From Roseomonas sp. (GTDB lineage Bacteria; Pseudomonadota; Alphaproteobacteria; Acetobacterales; Acetobacteraceae), in NCBI GenBank assembly GCA_020249145.1, contig JADCGF010000006.1:62001-126000 (forward strand): a stretch of 64,000 nt of DNA, read 5' to 3'. Under the pieces are notes generated by a model, which saw nothing but the letters and a program-made list of their open reading frames with translations, searched no databases and was not told where the DNA came from. Below are positions 20,280 through 29,006 of the stretch, piece by piece; positions within the stretch are counted from its first letter, which is position 1; every line of letters starts with the position of its first letter. The position numbers and the translations under genes were made by a program.

Positions 20280-21385
20280 GTTTTTGCACCTGGCAATTTG
20301 AAGATTTCGAGAACCCGTTCCGCCAGCACTTCCGGCGGAGATTGCAGGCTGGCGATACCGGCGCGCGAAACCGCCCCCGGCATGCCCCAGACCACAGAAC
20401 TTGCTTCATCCTGCGCGAAAACCGCGCCACCCTTGGTGACAAGGCCGCGACAGCCTTCCAGCCCATCCTGCCCCATACCGGTCAGGATCACGGCCAATAC
20501 GCGTCCGGAACAAATGCGCGAAGCGGATTGCACCATGGGGTCCACCGCAGGCCGGCAGTAATTCACCGGTGGTCCGGTATCGAGCCGCGCAACAAGCGTA
20601 TCCCCAATACCGGCATCCACAGTCAGATGATGGTCGCCAGGGGCAAGATAAATGCGCCCAGGCTGCATCACTTCGCCATTCTTCGCCTCGGCACAGGGCA
20701 TGACGCCAAGCTTGTCCAAGTGATCAGCCAACATGGTGGTGAAGCCGGCTGGCATATGCTGCACAATCGCCACGGGAATCGGCAGTGGGCGCAGATGCTT
20801 GAAGAAGGCCGCCAAGGCTTGCGGGCCGCCGGTGGAACTGCCCACTGCGAGGAGGCGCGGCGGCAGCATGGGCTTGCCGATGGGGCGCGAAATGGGCCGC
20901 GCGATCACTGGCGCGGGCGGTGGCGGGCGCAGGGGCTTTTCAGGCGCGCGACGCATGCGCGCCCAACCCTGCACCTTGGCGATCAATTCATCGCGAAAGA
21001 TTGGGCTGGCCGTGCCGCCAAGTGACCCGGTGGGCTTCGGCACGTAATCCACCGCGCCCGCACGCAAGGCGGCCATGGCCGCTGCCGCGCCGCGCTGTGT
21101 CAGCGCGCTGGCTACGATAATCGCGGTGCCTGGTGCCTGCTTCAGGATCAGCGGAATCGCTGTCATGCCATCCATCACCGGCATTTCCAGATCCAGCAGC
21201 ACCACTTGCGGCTTGGTTACCGCCAACGCCGAAAGCGCGGCCTGGCCATCACCAGCGCGATGCACAATCCTGATGCCGGGATCGGTTTCCAGAATGCGCG
21301 CCATGATGCCGCGCTGTACGGCGCTGTCGTCGCACAGCATCACACGCACTGGTTCCGTCGTGGTGGCGGGTGCCGGAAAACTCAC
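20276..21385 (-). CDS. cheB: Chemotaxis response regulator/protein-glutamate methylesterase CheB
   Basis: This 369-residue two-domain protein removes methyl groups from, and deamidates, chemoreceptors. The N-terminal receiver has the phospho-aspartate Asp65 in VVLLDLEMPVMDG. The C-terminal methylesterase has the catalytic triad: Ser in AVGSSTGGPQAL, His in QHMPAGFTTMLA and Asp in LTGMGQDGLEG. A proline-rich linker (PEKPLRPPPPAPVIARP) joins the domains. Overlaps of four bases with both cheY and cheR support one operon with coupled translation. Confidence 0.97.
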   Translation of the reverse strand: MSFPAPATTTEPVRVMLCDDSAVQRGIMARILETDPGIRIVHRAGDGQAALSALAVTKPQVVLLDLEMPVMDGMTAIPLILKQAPGTAIIVASALTQRGAAAAMAALRAGAVDYVPKPTGSLGGTASPIFRDELIAKVQGWARMRRAPEKPLRPPPPAPVIARPISRPIGKPMLPPRLLAVGSSTGGPQALAAFFKHLRPLPIPVAIVQHMPAGFTTMLADHLDKLGVMPCAEAKNGEVMQPGRIYLAPGDHHLTVDAGIGDTLVARLDTGPPVNYCRPAVDPMVQSASRICSGRVLAVILTGMGQDGLEGCRGLVTKGGAVFAQDEASSVVWGMPGAVSRAGIASLQSPPEVLAERVLEIFKLPGAKT

Positions 21386-21777
21386 GCCGCATCCGAAAGT
21401 AGGCCGGCCTGGACGAATTTATCGTGCAGGATGCCAGCATCAAAAGGCTTCATGATGTATTCCTGCGCGCCAGCGGCCAGCGCTTCAACAATGCGGTCAA
21501 TGCCGGCTTCCGTGGTGCAGAGCACGACAATCGGCTGGGAGGGGCCATGTTCCGCGCGACAATGCTTGAGGAATTCCAGCCCATCCATGACCGGCATATT
21601 CCAATCCAGCAATACGGCTTCCGGCATTTCGCTGCGGCAGGAAACCAGCGCCTCGGCGCCATCCTTGGCTTCACGCACGGTGAAGCCAAAGCCTTCCACA
21701 ATGCGTCGCGCGGCGCGCCTGACCACCGGGCTGTCATCAACGATAAGGCATGAACGATTCTGCATGGTTTCAATCAT
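21382..21777 (-). CDS. cheY: CheY-like response regulator
   Basis: This 131-residue single-domain receiver contains the acidic pair in CLIVDDSPVVRR, the phosphorylation site Asp58 in VLLDWNMPVMDG, Thr in VLCTTEAG and Lys in YIMKPFDAG. It lies between cheW and cheB with four-base overlaps on both sides. In classical systems CheY-P binds the flagellar switch. Because this cluster lacks a receptor gene and sits beside chpT, another output is possible, as seen in Frz-like systems. Confidence 0.95.
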   Translation of the reverse strand: MIETMQNRSCLIVDDSPVVRRAARRIVEGFGFTVREAKDGAEALVSCRSEMPEAVLLDWNMPVMDGLEFLKHCRAEHGPSQPIVVLCTTEAGIDRIVEALAAGAQEYIMKPFDAGILHDKFVQAGLLSDAA

Positions 21778-22262
21778 CCGATATTGAGAAGACGTGCGAC
21801 ATCCAGCATGACAATCAGCCGGTCTTCTTCGCGATAGACACTGAGCGATACGTCGCGCCAGAGCGCATCAAGCGTTGGTGGATTGGGGCAAACGCCCGCA
21901 GAAGGCAGGGGAATGACCTCACCGACCTGATCAACGATCAGGCTGTATAATTCGCCACCCTGTTCCACCACCACGCTCATTGCCTTGTCGGCATTGTCAG
22001 CCGAAGGCAGGCCAAGGCGCTTGCGCAAATCAATCGCGGTGACGATGCGCCCGCGCAGATTGAGCCCGCCGGCCACTTCGGCTGGCGCCAGCGGAATAGG
22101 CGTGATCGCCTGTGGCCCCAGCACATCGCGCACCAGCAGCACGGGAATGCTGCAGGTCTGTCCGGCAACAGTCAGGGTAAGAAATACCTCATCCTCCCGC
22201 TCGGCCAGGGCAAGCGCGGCAATGGCAGGGCCGGAACGCTGGGTTTCGCTGATGCTTTGCAT
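21774..22262 (-). CDS. cheW: Chemotaxis coupling protein CheW
   Basis: This 162-residue scaffold couples chemoreceptors to CheA. The fold is shown by LTLTVAGQTCSIPVLLVRDV, GGLNLRGRIVTAIDLRKRLG and YSLIVDQVGEVIPL. The start is placed at 22262 because a strong GAGGAGG site lies just upstream; the open frame begins seven codons earlier but would swallow that site. Its 3' end overlaps cheY by four bases, and cheA ends 10 bases upstream. Confidence 0.95.
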   Translation of the reverse strand: MQSISETQRSGPAIAALALAEREDEVFLTLTVAGQTCSIPVLLVRDVLGPQAITPIPLAPAEVAGGLNLRGRIVTAIDLRKRLGLPSADNADKAMSVVVEQGGELYSLIVDQVGEVIPLPSAGVCPNPPTLDALWRDVSLSVYREEDRLIVMLDVARLLNIG

Positions 22263-22272
22263 GATCCCCTCC

Positions 22273-24840
22273 TCAGGCAGCAATCGGTGAGCTCAGGCAT
22301 TCGCGCAGCGAAGACAGCAGCGCATCCCGATCATATTTCGCGACGTAATCGGTAAAGCCCGCTTCCCGCCCGCGCGTGACATCTTCCGGCTCTGCGCGGG
22401 ATGAAAGGGCCACCAGCGGCAGCCGCATCCAGGCCCCCGAGGCACGTACATTGCGGGCAAAACTCAGCCCATCCATTTCCGGCATTTCGATATCGGAAAT
22501 CAGCGCTTCGAATTCCACGCCCGCATCACGCAGACGCAGCGCTTCCGCTGGACCTTCCACGGCGGTCACGTCAAAGCCGGCAGCGGAAAGCGCGGGCACC
22601 ACCAAATGGCGGAAGAAGGGGCTGTCATCAATCAGCAGCAGGCGCGACTTCTGGCTGAAAGAAGATGAGTTCCGATCACCGCGGAACCAATCACCGCCGG
22701 CATGGGAAAGCCAATAGACCGTATCAATCACATCCGTGACGCGTTCGGAAATGACCGCGCTGCCAAGATAGCCAAGCCGATCCGACCCAGGTTGAATGAC
22801 CAAAGGTTCTTCGACCACATCAAGGATCTGATCGACCATCAGCCCCATGCTGCGCTGACCTTCGGTGAAGACCAGCACCGCCTGACGGCCCGATGCAGGG
22901 GGCTCCCAATGCCCGGCAATCGGCACCATCGGCATCAATTGGCCGCGATACTGCACCACCGGCGTGCCGCCAGACATTTCAATGCGCTCGACCGGAATAT
23001 CCTCAAGCCGCGCGACCAGGCCAAGCGGCACGGCCTTCGGCGTCTGATCCCCGGCGCGGAACAGCAACAGGGAGGTGCTGGAATCCGAACGGATGCCGGC
23101 AGCGGTGATCGTTGCCTGCTGTTCCTCCGCACGGCCTTCGGCGGTGATGCCGGCGCCGCGCGCAACACCATTCGGATCCAGGATCATGATGACGCTGCCG
23201 TCCCCCAGAATGGTATTGCCGCTGAACATGGTGATGTGACGCAGGATCGGCGCCACCGGCTTCACCACGATTTCTTCCGTGTCAAAGACGCGGTCCACCA
23301 CAATGCCAAAAACATTGGCGCCCACCTGCATCACCACAACATAACCCTTGAGACCCCCAACCGGCGCCTCAGCCAGCCGCAACAAGGAAGACAGCGACAC
23401 CAAGGGCAGCAGGCGATCACGCAGGCGCAGCACCGGCGCATCCTTGATCATTTCAATGCGCGTGCTGCCTTCATGTTCATCACCAACGCGCACCAATTCC
23501 ACCACGCCGATCTGCGGAATGGCGAAGCGTTCACCACCCGCCTGCACAATCAGTGCGGAGACAATGGCGAGTGTCAGCGGAATTTTGATGGTGAAGGTGG
23601 TGCCGCGCCCTTCCTTGGAGCGCAATTCGATCGTGCCGCCAATGCGTTCGATATTGGTCTTGACCACATCCATCCCAACCCCGCGGCCGGAGACAGAGGT
23701 GATTTGCTGCGCTGTCGAGAAACCCGGGCGGAAGATAAAGCGCAGCACATCATGTTCGCTCATCTGCGCCAATTCAGCCTCGGTCGCGAGACCCTGAGCC
23801 AATACCTTGGCGCGAATCCTATCCACCGGCAGGCCACGACCATCATCACCGATTTCAATGATGATATGCCCGCCCTGGTGATAGGCGTTCAGCAGAATGC
23901 GCCCGGTTTCAGGCTTGCCCGCCGCGCGACGATCAGCGGGTTTTTCCAACCCGTGATCCCCGCTATTGCGCACCATATGCGTCAGCGGATCCTTGATCAG
24001 TTCCAGCACCTGCCGGTCCAATTCGGTATCGGCGCCACGCATCTCAAGATCAATCTTCTTGCCCAATTCATTGGCCAGATCGCGCACCAGGCGCGGCAGC
24101 TTGGCCCAGGCATTGCCGATGGGCTGCATGCGCGTCTTCATGACACCTTCCTGCAATTCGGAGGTGATGTGCGAAAGCCTCTGCAAGGGCACCGAAATCT
24201 GGCTATCGGATGAAACGCGCGCCAATTGCATGAGCTGATTGCGCGTCAGCACCAATTCGCTGACCAGCGTCATCAGATCTTCCAGCACTTCAACGGAAAC
24301 GCGAATCGTCTGCTGCGCTGCGGCCGATTCGGCCTGCTGGGCTTCGGCCGGCGCTTCAGGGGCGCGCGGCGCGGGGGCGGTAACGGGGGCGGCGATGGGT
24401 GCCGCTTCAACCGGCGCTTCGGCCTTTATTTCCGGCTTGGGGGAGGGCACGACCGATTCGCCGCGCGCCGCCGCATCCAAAGCCGCGATCACCGCGCTGT
24501 CATCGCCTTCCGGTTCCTGACCATGCTGTTCCAATTCCAGCACAATATGTCGAATGGCATCCACCGCAGCGAAAATCAGCGTAATGCCCTGGGGGGTGAC
24601 CTTCAGGCTGCCATCGCGATAAAGGCCCAGAATGGTTTCGGCCGCATGCGCCACCTTTTCCAAGCGCGACAGCCCAAGAAAGCCGCAAGTTCCCTTAATG
24701 GTATGCACCTGCCGAAAGATCTCGGCGAGAGTCGGCGCATCATCCGGGGCGCGTTCAAGGCGCAGCAATGCCTCATCTACCGCGCTCAGGCCTTCATGGG
24801 TTTCAGTGAGAAAATCAGCAAGAAGATCGTCCATAACCAT
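22273..24840 (-). CDS. cheA: Hybrid chemotaxis histidine kinase CheA with two CheW-like domains and a C-terminal receiver
   Basis: This 855-residue kinase has, in order: HPt domain (phosphohistidine His46 in FRQVHTIKGTCGFLGL), an Ala/Pro/Glu-rich linker (about 130-175), a dimerisation helix pair (VLEDLMTLVSELVLTRNQL), the HATPase core (MVRNSGDHGLE, DDGRGL, GRGVGMDV), a CheW-like domain (IPQIGVVELVRVG), a second, more diverged CheW-like segment (about 590-710; VQYRGQLMPMVPI, GLMVDQILDVVEEPL), and a receiver with Asp783 in SDIEMPEMDGL. There is no P2 CheY/CheB-binding domain in the usual place. Hybrid CheA-REC proteins are typical of Frz, Pil-Chp or alternative-function systems. chpT starts 70 bases further upstream in the same direction. 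Confidence 0.95.
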   Translation of the reverse strand: MVMDDLLADFLTETHEGLSAVDEALLRLERAPDDAPTLAEIFRQVHTIKGTCGFLGLSRLEKVAHAAETILGLYRDGSLKVTPQGITLIFAAVDAIRHIVLELEQHGQEPEGDDSAVIAALDAAARGESVVPSPKPEIKAEAPVEAAPIAAPVTAPAPRAPEAPAEAQQAESAAAQQTIRVSVEVLEDLMTLVSELVLTRNQLMQLARVSSDSQISVPLQRLSHITSELQEGVMKTRMQPIGNAWAKLPRLVRDLANELGKKIDLEMRGADTELDRQVLELIKDPLTHMVRNSGDHGLEKPADRRAAGKPETGRILLNAYHQGGHIIIEIGDDGRGLPVDRIRAKVLAQGLATEAELAQMSEHDVLRFIFRPGFSTAQQITSVSGRGVGMDVVKTNIERIGGTIELRSKEGRGTTFTIKIPLTLAIVSALIVQAGGERFAIPQIGVVELVRVGDEHEGSTRIEMIKDAPVLRLRDRLLPLVSLSSLLRLAEAPVGGLKGYVVVMQVGANVFGIVVDRVFDTEEIVVKPVAPILRHITMFSGNTILGDGSVIMILDPNGVARGAGITAEGRAEEQQATITAAGIRSDSSTSLLLFRAGDQTPKAVPLGLVARLEDIPVERIEMSGGTPVVQYRGQLMPMVPIAGHWEPPASGRQAVLVFTEGQRSMGLMVDQILDVVEEPLVIQPGSDRLGYLGSAVISERVTDVIDTVYWLSHAGGDWFRGDRNSSSFSQKSRLLLIDDSPFFRHLVVPALSAAGFDVTAVEGPAEALRLRDAGVEFEALISDIEMPEMDGLSFARNVRASGAWMRLPLVALSSRAEPEDVTRGREAGFTDYVAKYDRDALLSSLRECLSSPIAA

Positions 24841-24910
24841 CCCCAGGGACTGTGGTATGGGATGATTATGGGCCAGCGCTTGCGAATAAAGCGTAAAGCC
24901 CGCAGCCGAT

Positions 24911-25558
24911 TCAGGCGGGCATTGTCAGAATCAAGGCAGGCGCCGCCTGACCGGGCGGCAAGGCAAGGCCCAGTGAAACGCCAGCGGCGCCCGCGCTGGT
25001 GCAAAGCCACAATGCAAGGGCATCGCGGCTGGAAATTTCGGTCGGCAGCGCAGCACCTGCCGCATGGCGAACCACAACGGGGCTCCAGGCCGCAGCGGCG
25101 CCAATCGGCAGAATCATGATCTCGCGCTGCAAATCGCCCGAAAGCCGCACCATGCCACCACGCGGCAAGGCCTCACCTGCCACCAAAAGTCCGCTCAGCA
25201 GCAAGGGCACCATGGTTTCAGACAAAGCGGTTTCTTCCGGCAAATCGCCGATTTCAAGATGCGCCCGCCCACCGGCAATCTGGCCCTTCAACAGGCCAAG
25301 CACGGCGCCCAAGGTGCGCGCTTCCCCGCTGCCCAGCACGGAACGCCACAGCAGCAGGCGCCGGCGCAGCATGTCTGCCGCCTCACCCGCCAAATCCGCT
25401 GCTTCCGCCCCGGCATCATTCAGCATTTCGAGCGCATTGCCGATGGTGCCGGCAAGGCCGCCCAGATCATGGCACAACCTCAGCCCGATCAAGCGGGTCA
25501 GGCGGAGATGCAAATCAGCGCCTTCGGCGCTATCAGGCTTAGGGTTCACTTGCGACAT
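24911..25558 (-). CDS. chpT: ChpT-family histidine phosphotransferase
   Basis: This 215-residue protein has the dimeric histidine-kinase-like fold of ChpT. The N-terminal helix LIGLRLCHDLGGLAGTIGN holds the conserved phospho-accepting His30. The C-terminal part is the degenerate ATPase-like domain that lost ATP binding. In Caulobacter and many alphaproteobacteria ChpT carries phosphate from CckA to CtrA and CpdR, which control motility, cell cycle or gene-transfer-agent genes. Here it stands at the head of the chemotaxis operon, 70 bases before cheA. It could exchange phosphate with the CheA receiver or HPt domain, but that is inference. Confidence 0.87.
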   Translation of the reverse strand: MSQVNPKPDSAEGADLHLRLTRLIGLRLCHDLGGLAGTIGNALEMLNDAGAEAADLAGEAADMLRRRLLLWRSVLGSGEARTLGAVLGLLKGQIAGGRAHLEIGDLPEETALSETMVPLLLSGLLVAGEALPRGGMVRLSGDLQREIMILPIGAAAAWSPVVVRHAAGAALPTEISSRDALALWLCTSAGAAGVSLGLALPPGQAAPALILTMPA

Positions 25559-25616
25559 GGGCTTGGACAGTATCCTCTTAGGCCTAGCGAGTGATTAACA
25601 ACGACAGCGATTGGTG

Positions 25617-25793
25617 ATGGCCTTGATAGAACCTGGCATGCGTGTGCGCCACCCGACCGAGGTGGATTGGGGCCTGGGCCAGGTCCAATCCGTGGCGGGG
25701 GATCGCGTCACGGTCAATTTCGAGCATGCCGGCAAGGTATTGATCAATGCCCGGCTGATTGAACTGATCATCGAAGCCCCGCCCGCCAGATGA
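25617..25793 (+). CDS. DUF3553 family small protein
   Basis: This 58-residue protein is nearly all one DUF3553 domain: EPGMRVRHPTEVDWGLGQVQS then GDRVTVNFEHAGKVLINA, a small SH3-like beta fold also found at the C-terminus of some UvrD/PcrA helicases, where a related domain binds RNA polymerase. Function as a free protein is not known. TTG and GTG codons precede the ATG at 25617 in frame and could also serve. It is divergent from chpT and overlaps the TSUP gene by four bases. Confidence 0.8.
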   Translation: MALIEPGMRVRHPTEVDWGLGQVQSVAGDRVTVNFEHAGKVLINARLIELIIEAPPAR

Positions 25794-26545
25794 CAGATCT
25801 TATCAATGCCGCCCTGCCGGTGCTGAACGATTGGCGGCTGCTGGCCGCGGCACTCGCCACCGCCATTGCCGGGCTGATGCGCGGCTATGCCGGCTTTGGC
25901 ACGGCGGTGATCCTGGCGCCGATCTATTCCGTGCTCTGGGGCCCCAAGGCCGGGGTGCCGGTGATGCTGCTGATGGAACTGATTGTTTCCATCCAATTGC
26001 TCCCCAGCGCCTTCAAGGATGCTGATCGGCGCGTGATTTTGCCGATTGGCGGCATGGCAGCGCTGATGACCCCCCTTGGCGCCTATATCCTGATCACCGC
26101 GGATGGAGAGGTTCTGCGCCGCGCCATTGGCGCCTTTGTGCTGGTGTTTGGTGGGCTGCTGCTGTCGGGCTGGCGCTATAACGGGTCCCGCCCGCTGCCG
26201 CTGAACATGGCGGTGGGGGCGGTCTCGGGCCTGCTCAAGGGCTCCACGGGCATGTCCGGGCCGCCGGTGATCCTTTACCTGCTGGCAGGGCCGGAAGCGG
26301 CCAAGACGCATCGGGCCAATCTGATCCTGTTCTTTTCGGTGATTTCGGTGATTTCCGTCTTCCCGCCCCTGTTTCTGGGGCTGATTGACCTGTCCGTACT
26401 GATCCGCACTGCGGTGCTGCTGCCCATTATGGTGATTTGCGTGCCCATTGGGGCGCGGCTTTTCCATGTGGTGCCGCAAAGCTGGTATCGGCCCTTTGCC
26501 CTGATTGTGCTGATTGGTGCGGGGTCCATCGCGCTTCTGGCGTGA
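25790..26545 (+). CDS. TSUP (TauE/SafE) family membrane permease
   Basis: This 251-residue integral membrane protein of the sulfite exporter TauE/SafE family has about eight hydrophobic segments. Two family repeats are visible: [21 protein letters not shown] in the first half and [19 protein letters not shown] in the second. The family exports or imports sulfite, sulfoacetate or other organosulfur/carboxylate anions; the substrate is unknown. The start overlaps the DUF3553 stop as ATGA. A two-hairpin repeat element begins immediately after its stop codon. Confidence 0.87.
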   Translation: MTDLINAALPVLNDWRLLAAALATAIAGLMRGYAGFGTAVILAPIYSVLWGPKAGVPVMLLMELIVSIQLLPSAFKDADRRVILPIGGMAALMTPLGAYILITADGEVLRRAIGAFVLVFGGLLLSGWRYNGSRPLPLNMAVGAVSGLLKGSTGMSGPPVILYLLAGPEAAKTHRANLILFFSVISVISVFPPLFLGLIDLSVLIRTAVLLPIMVICVPIGARLFHVVPQSWYRPFALIVLIGAGSIALLA

Positions 26546-26546
26546 A

Positions 26547-26646
26547 GCATTTTCAAGCCAAGCTTTCGAGCTTGGCGGCTCGGAAAATGCGATCAAACAG
26601 AAAACAAGGGTGTTTTCACCGCGGGCTGAGGCGGCGAAAACACCCC
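26547..26646 (+). repeat. Two-hairpin dispersed element, copy 1
   Basis: Copy 1 begins one base after the TSUP stop codon. Hairpin 1 has an outer stem (GCATTTTC at 26547-26554 with GAAAATGC ending at 26590) and an inner stem GCCAAGCT/AGCTTGGC with a TTCG tetraloop. Hairpin 2 pairs GGGTGTTTTC (26608-26617) with GAAAACACCC (26636-26645). A second copy with the same spacing lies at 46257-46355. The inner stem and hairpin 2 differ between copies by compensatory changes, so RNA or DNA structure is being kept. It resembles intergenic mosaic elements of rhizobia in general plan; that comparison is from memory. Confidence 0.85.
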
Positions 26647-26691
26647 AAAGGGTCTTGCACCGGACCCCGCTTCGCCCCCAAATCGCTCCTT

Positions 26692-27714
26692 ATGAACGCT
26701 CACTCTCCGCAACCCGCGCCCCTTATGGACCCTTTCGGGCGCCACGTGTCCTATTTGCGCGTTTCCGTGACGGATCGCTGCGATCTCCGCTGCGTCTATT
26801 GCATGGCGGAAGACATGACCTTCCTGCCCAAGGCGGAAATCCTGACGCTTGAGGAATTGGAACGCCTTTCCGCCGCCTTCATCGCAAGCGGTGTTGACAA
26901 GATCAGGCTGACGGGTGGTGAGCCCTTGGTGCGCAAGAATGTCATGTCCCTGATCAGGGGCTTAGGCCAGCGCATCGGCCCGGGCGGCTTGCGTGAATTG
27001 ACGCTCACCACCAATGGCACGCAGCTGGTGCGCTGTGCGGATGAGCTTTATGCCGCTGGTGTCAGGCGCATCAATGTATCGCTCGATACTTTGGATGCGG
27101 ATGCCTTCGCCGCCGTCACGCGCTGGGGCAAGATTGAACAGACCTTGGATGGCATTTTCGCCGCCAAGGCTGCCGGCCTTGCCATCAAGATCAATGCGGT
27201 CGCGCTGAAGGGCGTGAACGAGCATGAATATGACCGCATGATCGCCTGGTGCGGCGAACATGGCTTTGATCTTTGCCTGATTGAAACCATGCCGATGGGC
27301 GATATCACCGGTGATCGCACGGATCAGTATTTGCCGCTCTCGCTGGTGCGTTCCCGCCTCAAGCAGAATTGGACGCTGGAAGATACGGATTACAGCACGG
27401 GCGGCCCGGCGCGCTATATGCGCGTGAAGGAAACCGGCCAGCGGATCGGCTTCATCACGCCCATGACGCATAATTTTTGCGAAAGCTGCAACCGTGTGCG
27501 GCTGACCTGCACGGGCACGCTGTATATGTGCTTGGGGCAGGATGATGCGGCGGAATTCCGCACCCTGCTGCGTGACCCCAGCGTGGATGACGCGGCGCTT
27601 TTGCAAGCGATTCATGACGCCATTGCCCGCAAGCCCAAGGGCCATGATTTCGTGATTGACCGCAGGCATAATCGCCCCGCCGTCGCCCGCCACATGAGCG
27701 TGACCGGTGGTTGA
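26692..27714 (+). CDS. moaA: GTP 3',8-cyclase MoaA (molybdenum cofactor synthesis)
   Basis: This 340-residue radical-SAM enzyme starts molybdopterin synthesis by converting GTP to 3',8-cH2GTP. The radical-SAM Cys triplet is Cys30-x3-Cys34-x2-Cys37 (CDLRCVYC). The SAM motif [10 protein letters not shown] follows. The C-terminal second cluster is in [14 protein letters not shown], and the chain ends in Gly-Gly, which is needed for activity in MoaA. The open frame extends 85 codons upstream through the repeat element, but those residues do not belong to the family, and the ATG at 26692 fits. MoaC is not nearby. Confidence 0.95.
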   Translation: MNAHSPQPAPLMDPFGRHVSYLRVSVTDRCDLRCVYCMAEDMTFLPKAEILTLEELERLSAAFIASGVDKIRLTGGEPLVRKNVMSLIRGLGQRIGPGGLRELTLTTNGTQLVRCADELYAAGVRRINVSLDTLDADAFAAVTRWGKIEQTLDGIFAAKAAGLAIKINAVALKGVNEHEYDRMIAWCGEHGFDLCLIETMPMGDITGDRTDQYLPLSLVRSRLKQNWTLEDTDYSTGGPARYMRVKETGQRIGFITPMTHNFCESCNRVRLTCTGTLYMCLGQDDAAEFRTLLRDPSVDDAALLQAIHDAIARKPKGHDFVIDRRHNRPAVARHMSVTGG

Positions 27715-28096
27715 AGCCCTGCAAGCCATTGTCGCCGCGCTGACCATTCCCGGCCTGCCCTCCTGGACCGGCCTGATTCTGGCGCTGCTTTTGGGCCTTC
27801 TGGTGCTGGCCTTCCTTGGCATGCCCTTCGCCGTTTATGGCGTGAAATCGCGGCTGGAGGCGCTGGAACTGCAAGTGGCGGAACTGCGCGCTGAACTCCG
27901 CCGCACTGGGCCTGTAGCCGCCCCGCGCGCGGCGGTGGAGCAGGATTGGGAAGAACCCGCCGGCTTCACCCGCCGAGAGGTTGAAGCCGGCCCACGCCTC
28001 AGCGCGCCTGTGCCGCCGCCCCCCGCCTATAGCCAGCCCCCTTTGCGCGACCGTCGCGCCGAACCCAAGCTGGATTGGCGCCCGCCGCGCCCCTGA
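27707..28096 (+). CDS. Small membrane-anchored protein with coiled coil and proline-rich tail
   Basis: This 129-residue protein is of unknown function. One hydrophobic segment ([18 protein letters not shown], about residues 21-40) is followed by a short predicted coiled coil ([19 protein letters not shown], about 48-66) and a low-complexity proline/arginine tail ending PPRP. It begins with GTG inside the last codons of moaA (8-base overlap), suggesting translational coupling. Codon use matches the neighbours. It may be a scaffold or membrane adaptor; no named domain is recognised. Confidence 0.65.
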   Translation: MVEALQAIVAALTIPGLPSWTGLILALLLGLLVLAFLGMPFAVYGVKSRLEALELQVAELRAELRRTGPVAAPRAAVEQDWEEPAGFTRREVEAGPRLSAPVPPPPAYSQPPLRDRRAEPKLDWRPPRP

Positions 28097-28160
28097 CCCC
28101 CCTTGCGGCTTGGCCCCGGCCTCGGCTTGATGGCGTCCTTATTGGTCAGGAGTGAAGCGG

Positions 28161-29006
28161 ATGCGCGTCAGCGTGATCCAGATGAACCAGGGCAGCGACA
28201 AGGCGGCGAACCTTGCGCAGGCCGAAAAGCTGATTGAAGCGGCGGTGGCGGCAGACCGGCCCGGCTTGGTCAGCCTGCCGGAAACCTGGACCAATCTGGG
28301 CGGTGGGCGAGATGCCCGCATGGCAGCCGCCGAAGTGCTGCCCGCACCCGGCGCTGAAGGCGGCCCGGCCTATGAAATGTTGCGTGGCCTCGCGCGCCGG
28401 CACGGCATTACCGTGCATGGCGGGTCCATGATCGAAAATGGCGGCGAAAAGCTGTTCAACACCACGCTGGTCTTCGGCCCGGATGGGGCGGAGATTGCGC
28501 GCTATAGAAAGATACACCTTTTCGACATCACTGCCCCCGATGGCACGGGATACCGAGAAAGCGCGCTCTACGGCGGCGGGCGCGATTTGGCGCTGTTTGA
28601 AGCAAGCGGCATCCGCTTTGCCTGTACCATTTGCTATGATGTTCGCTTTCCGGAACTTTATTCGGCGCTGCGCGCCATGGGGGCGGAAGCGATTCTGGTG
28701 CCGTCCAATTTCACGCTGCAAACCGGCAAGGATCATTGGGAGGCTTTGCTGCGGGCGCGAGCGATTGATACGCAATGCTGGATCATCGCCGCCGCTTCCT
28801 TCGGCCAATATGAAGAACGCGGCGCGCAACGCAGTGTCTATGGCCATTCACTGATCGCCGATCCCTGGGGCCATGTGCTTGCCAAGGCAAGCGACGGCAA
28901 AGGCCACGCCACCGCGCGTATTGACCAGGCGCTGACCGCGCGTGTGAGGCGCGACATGCCGCTGCTGGAACACCGTGCCGCTGCTCAAGGTTGGCAGCGC
29001 GCATGA
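28161..29006 (+). CDS. Nitrilase-superfamily amidase (Nit1/Nit2-like)
   Basis: This 281-residue carbon-nitrogen hydrolase has the catalytic triad of the nitrilase superfamily: Glu in [12 protein letters not shown], Lys in [10 protein letters not shown] and Cys in [12 protein letters not shown]. The family branch is that of Nit1/Nit2, which repair deaminated glutathione or act as omega-amidases on alpha-ketoglutaramate. An AGGAG lies 9 bases before the ATG at 28161; a GTG three codons earlier is less likely. The gene ends in a four-base overlap with nadK. Confidence 0.9.
   Translation: MRVSVIQMNQGSDKAANLAQAEKLIEAAVAADRPGLVSLPETWTNLGGGRDARMAAAEVLPAPGAEGGPAYEMLRGLARRHGITVHGGSMIENGGEKLFNTTLVFGPDGAEIARYRKIHLFDITAPDGTGYRESALYGGGRDLALFEASGIRFACTICYDVRFPELYSALRAMGAEAILVPSNFTLQTGKDHWEALLRARAIDTQCWIIAAASFGQYEERGAQRSVYGHSLIADPWGHVLAKASDGKGHATARIDQALTARVRRDMPLLEHRAAAQGWQRA

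Noticed and set aside
22702..24213. A 500-codon open frame on the plus strand opposite cheA
   Set aside because: It mirrors the cheA frame, has no ribosome-binding site and a low-complexity His/Gln-rich product typical of antisense frames in high-GC genes.
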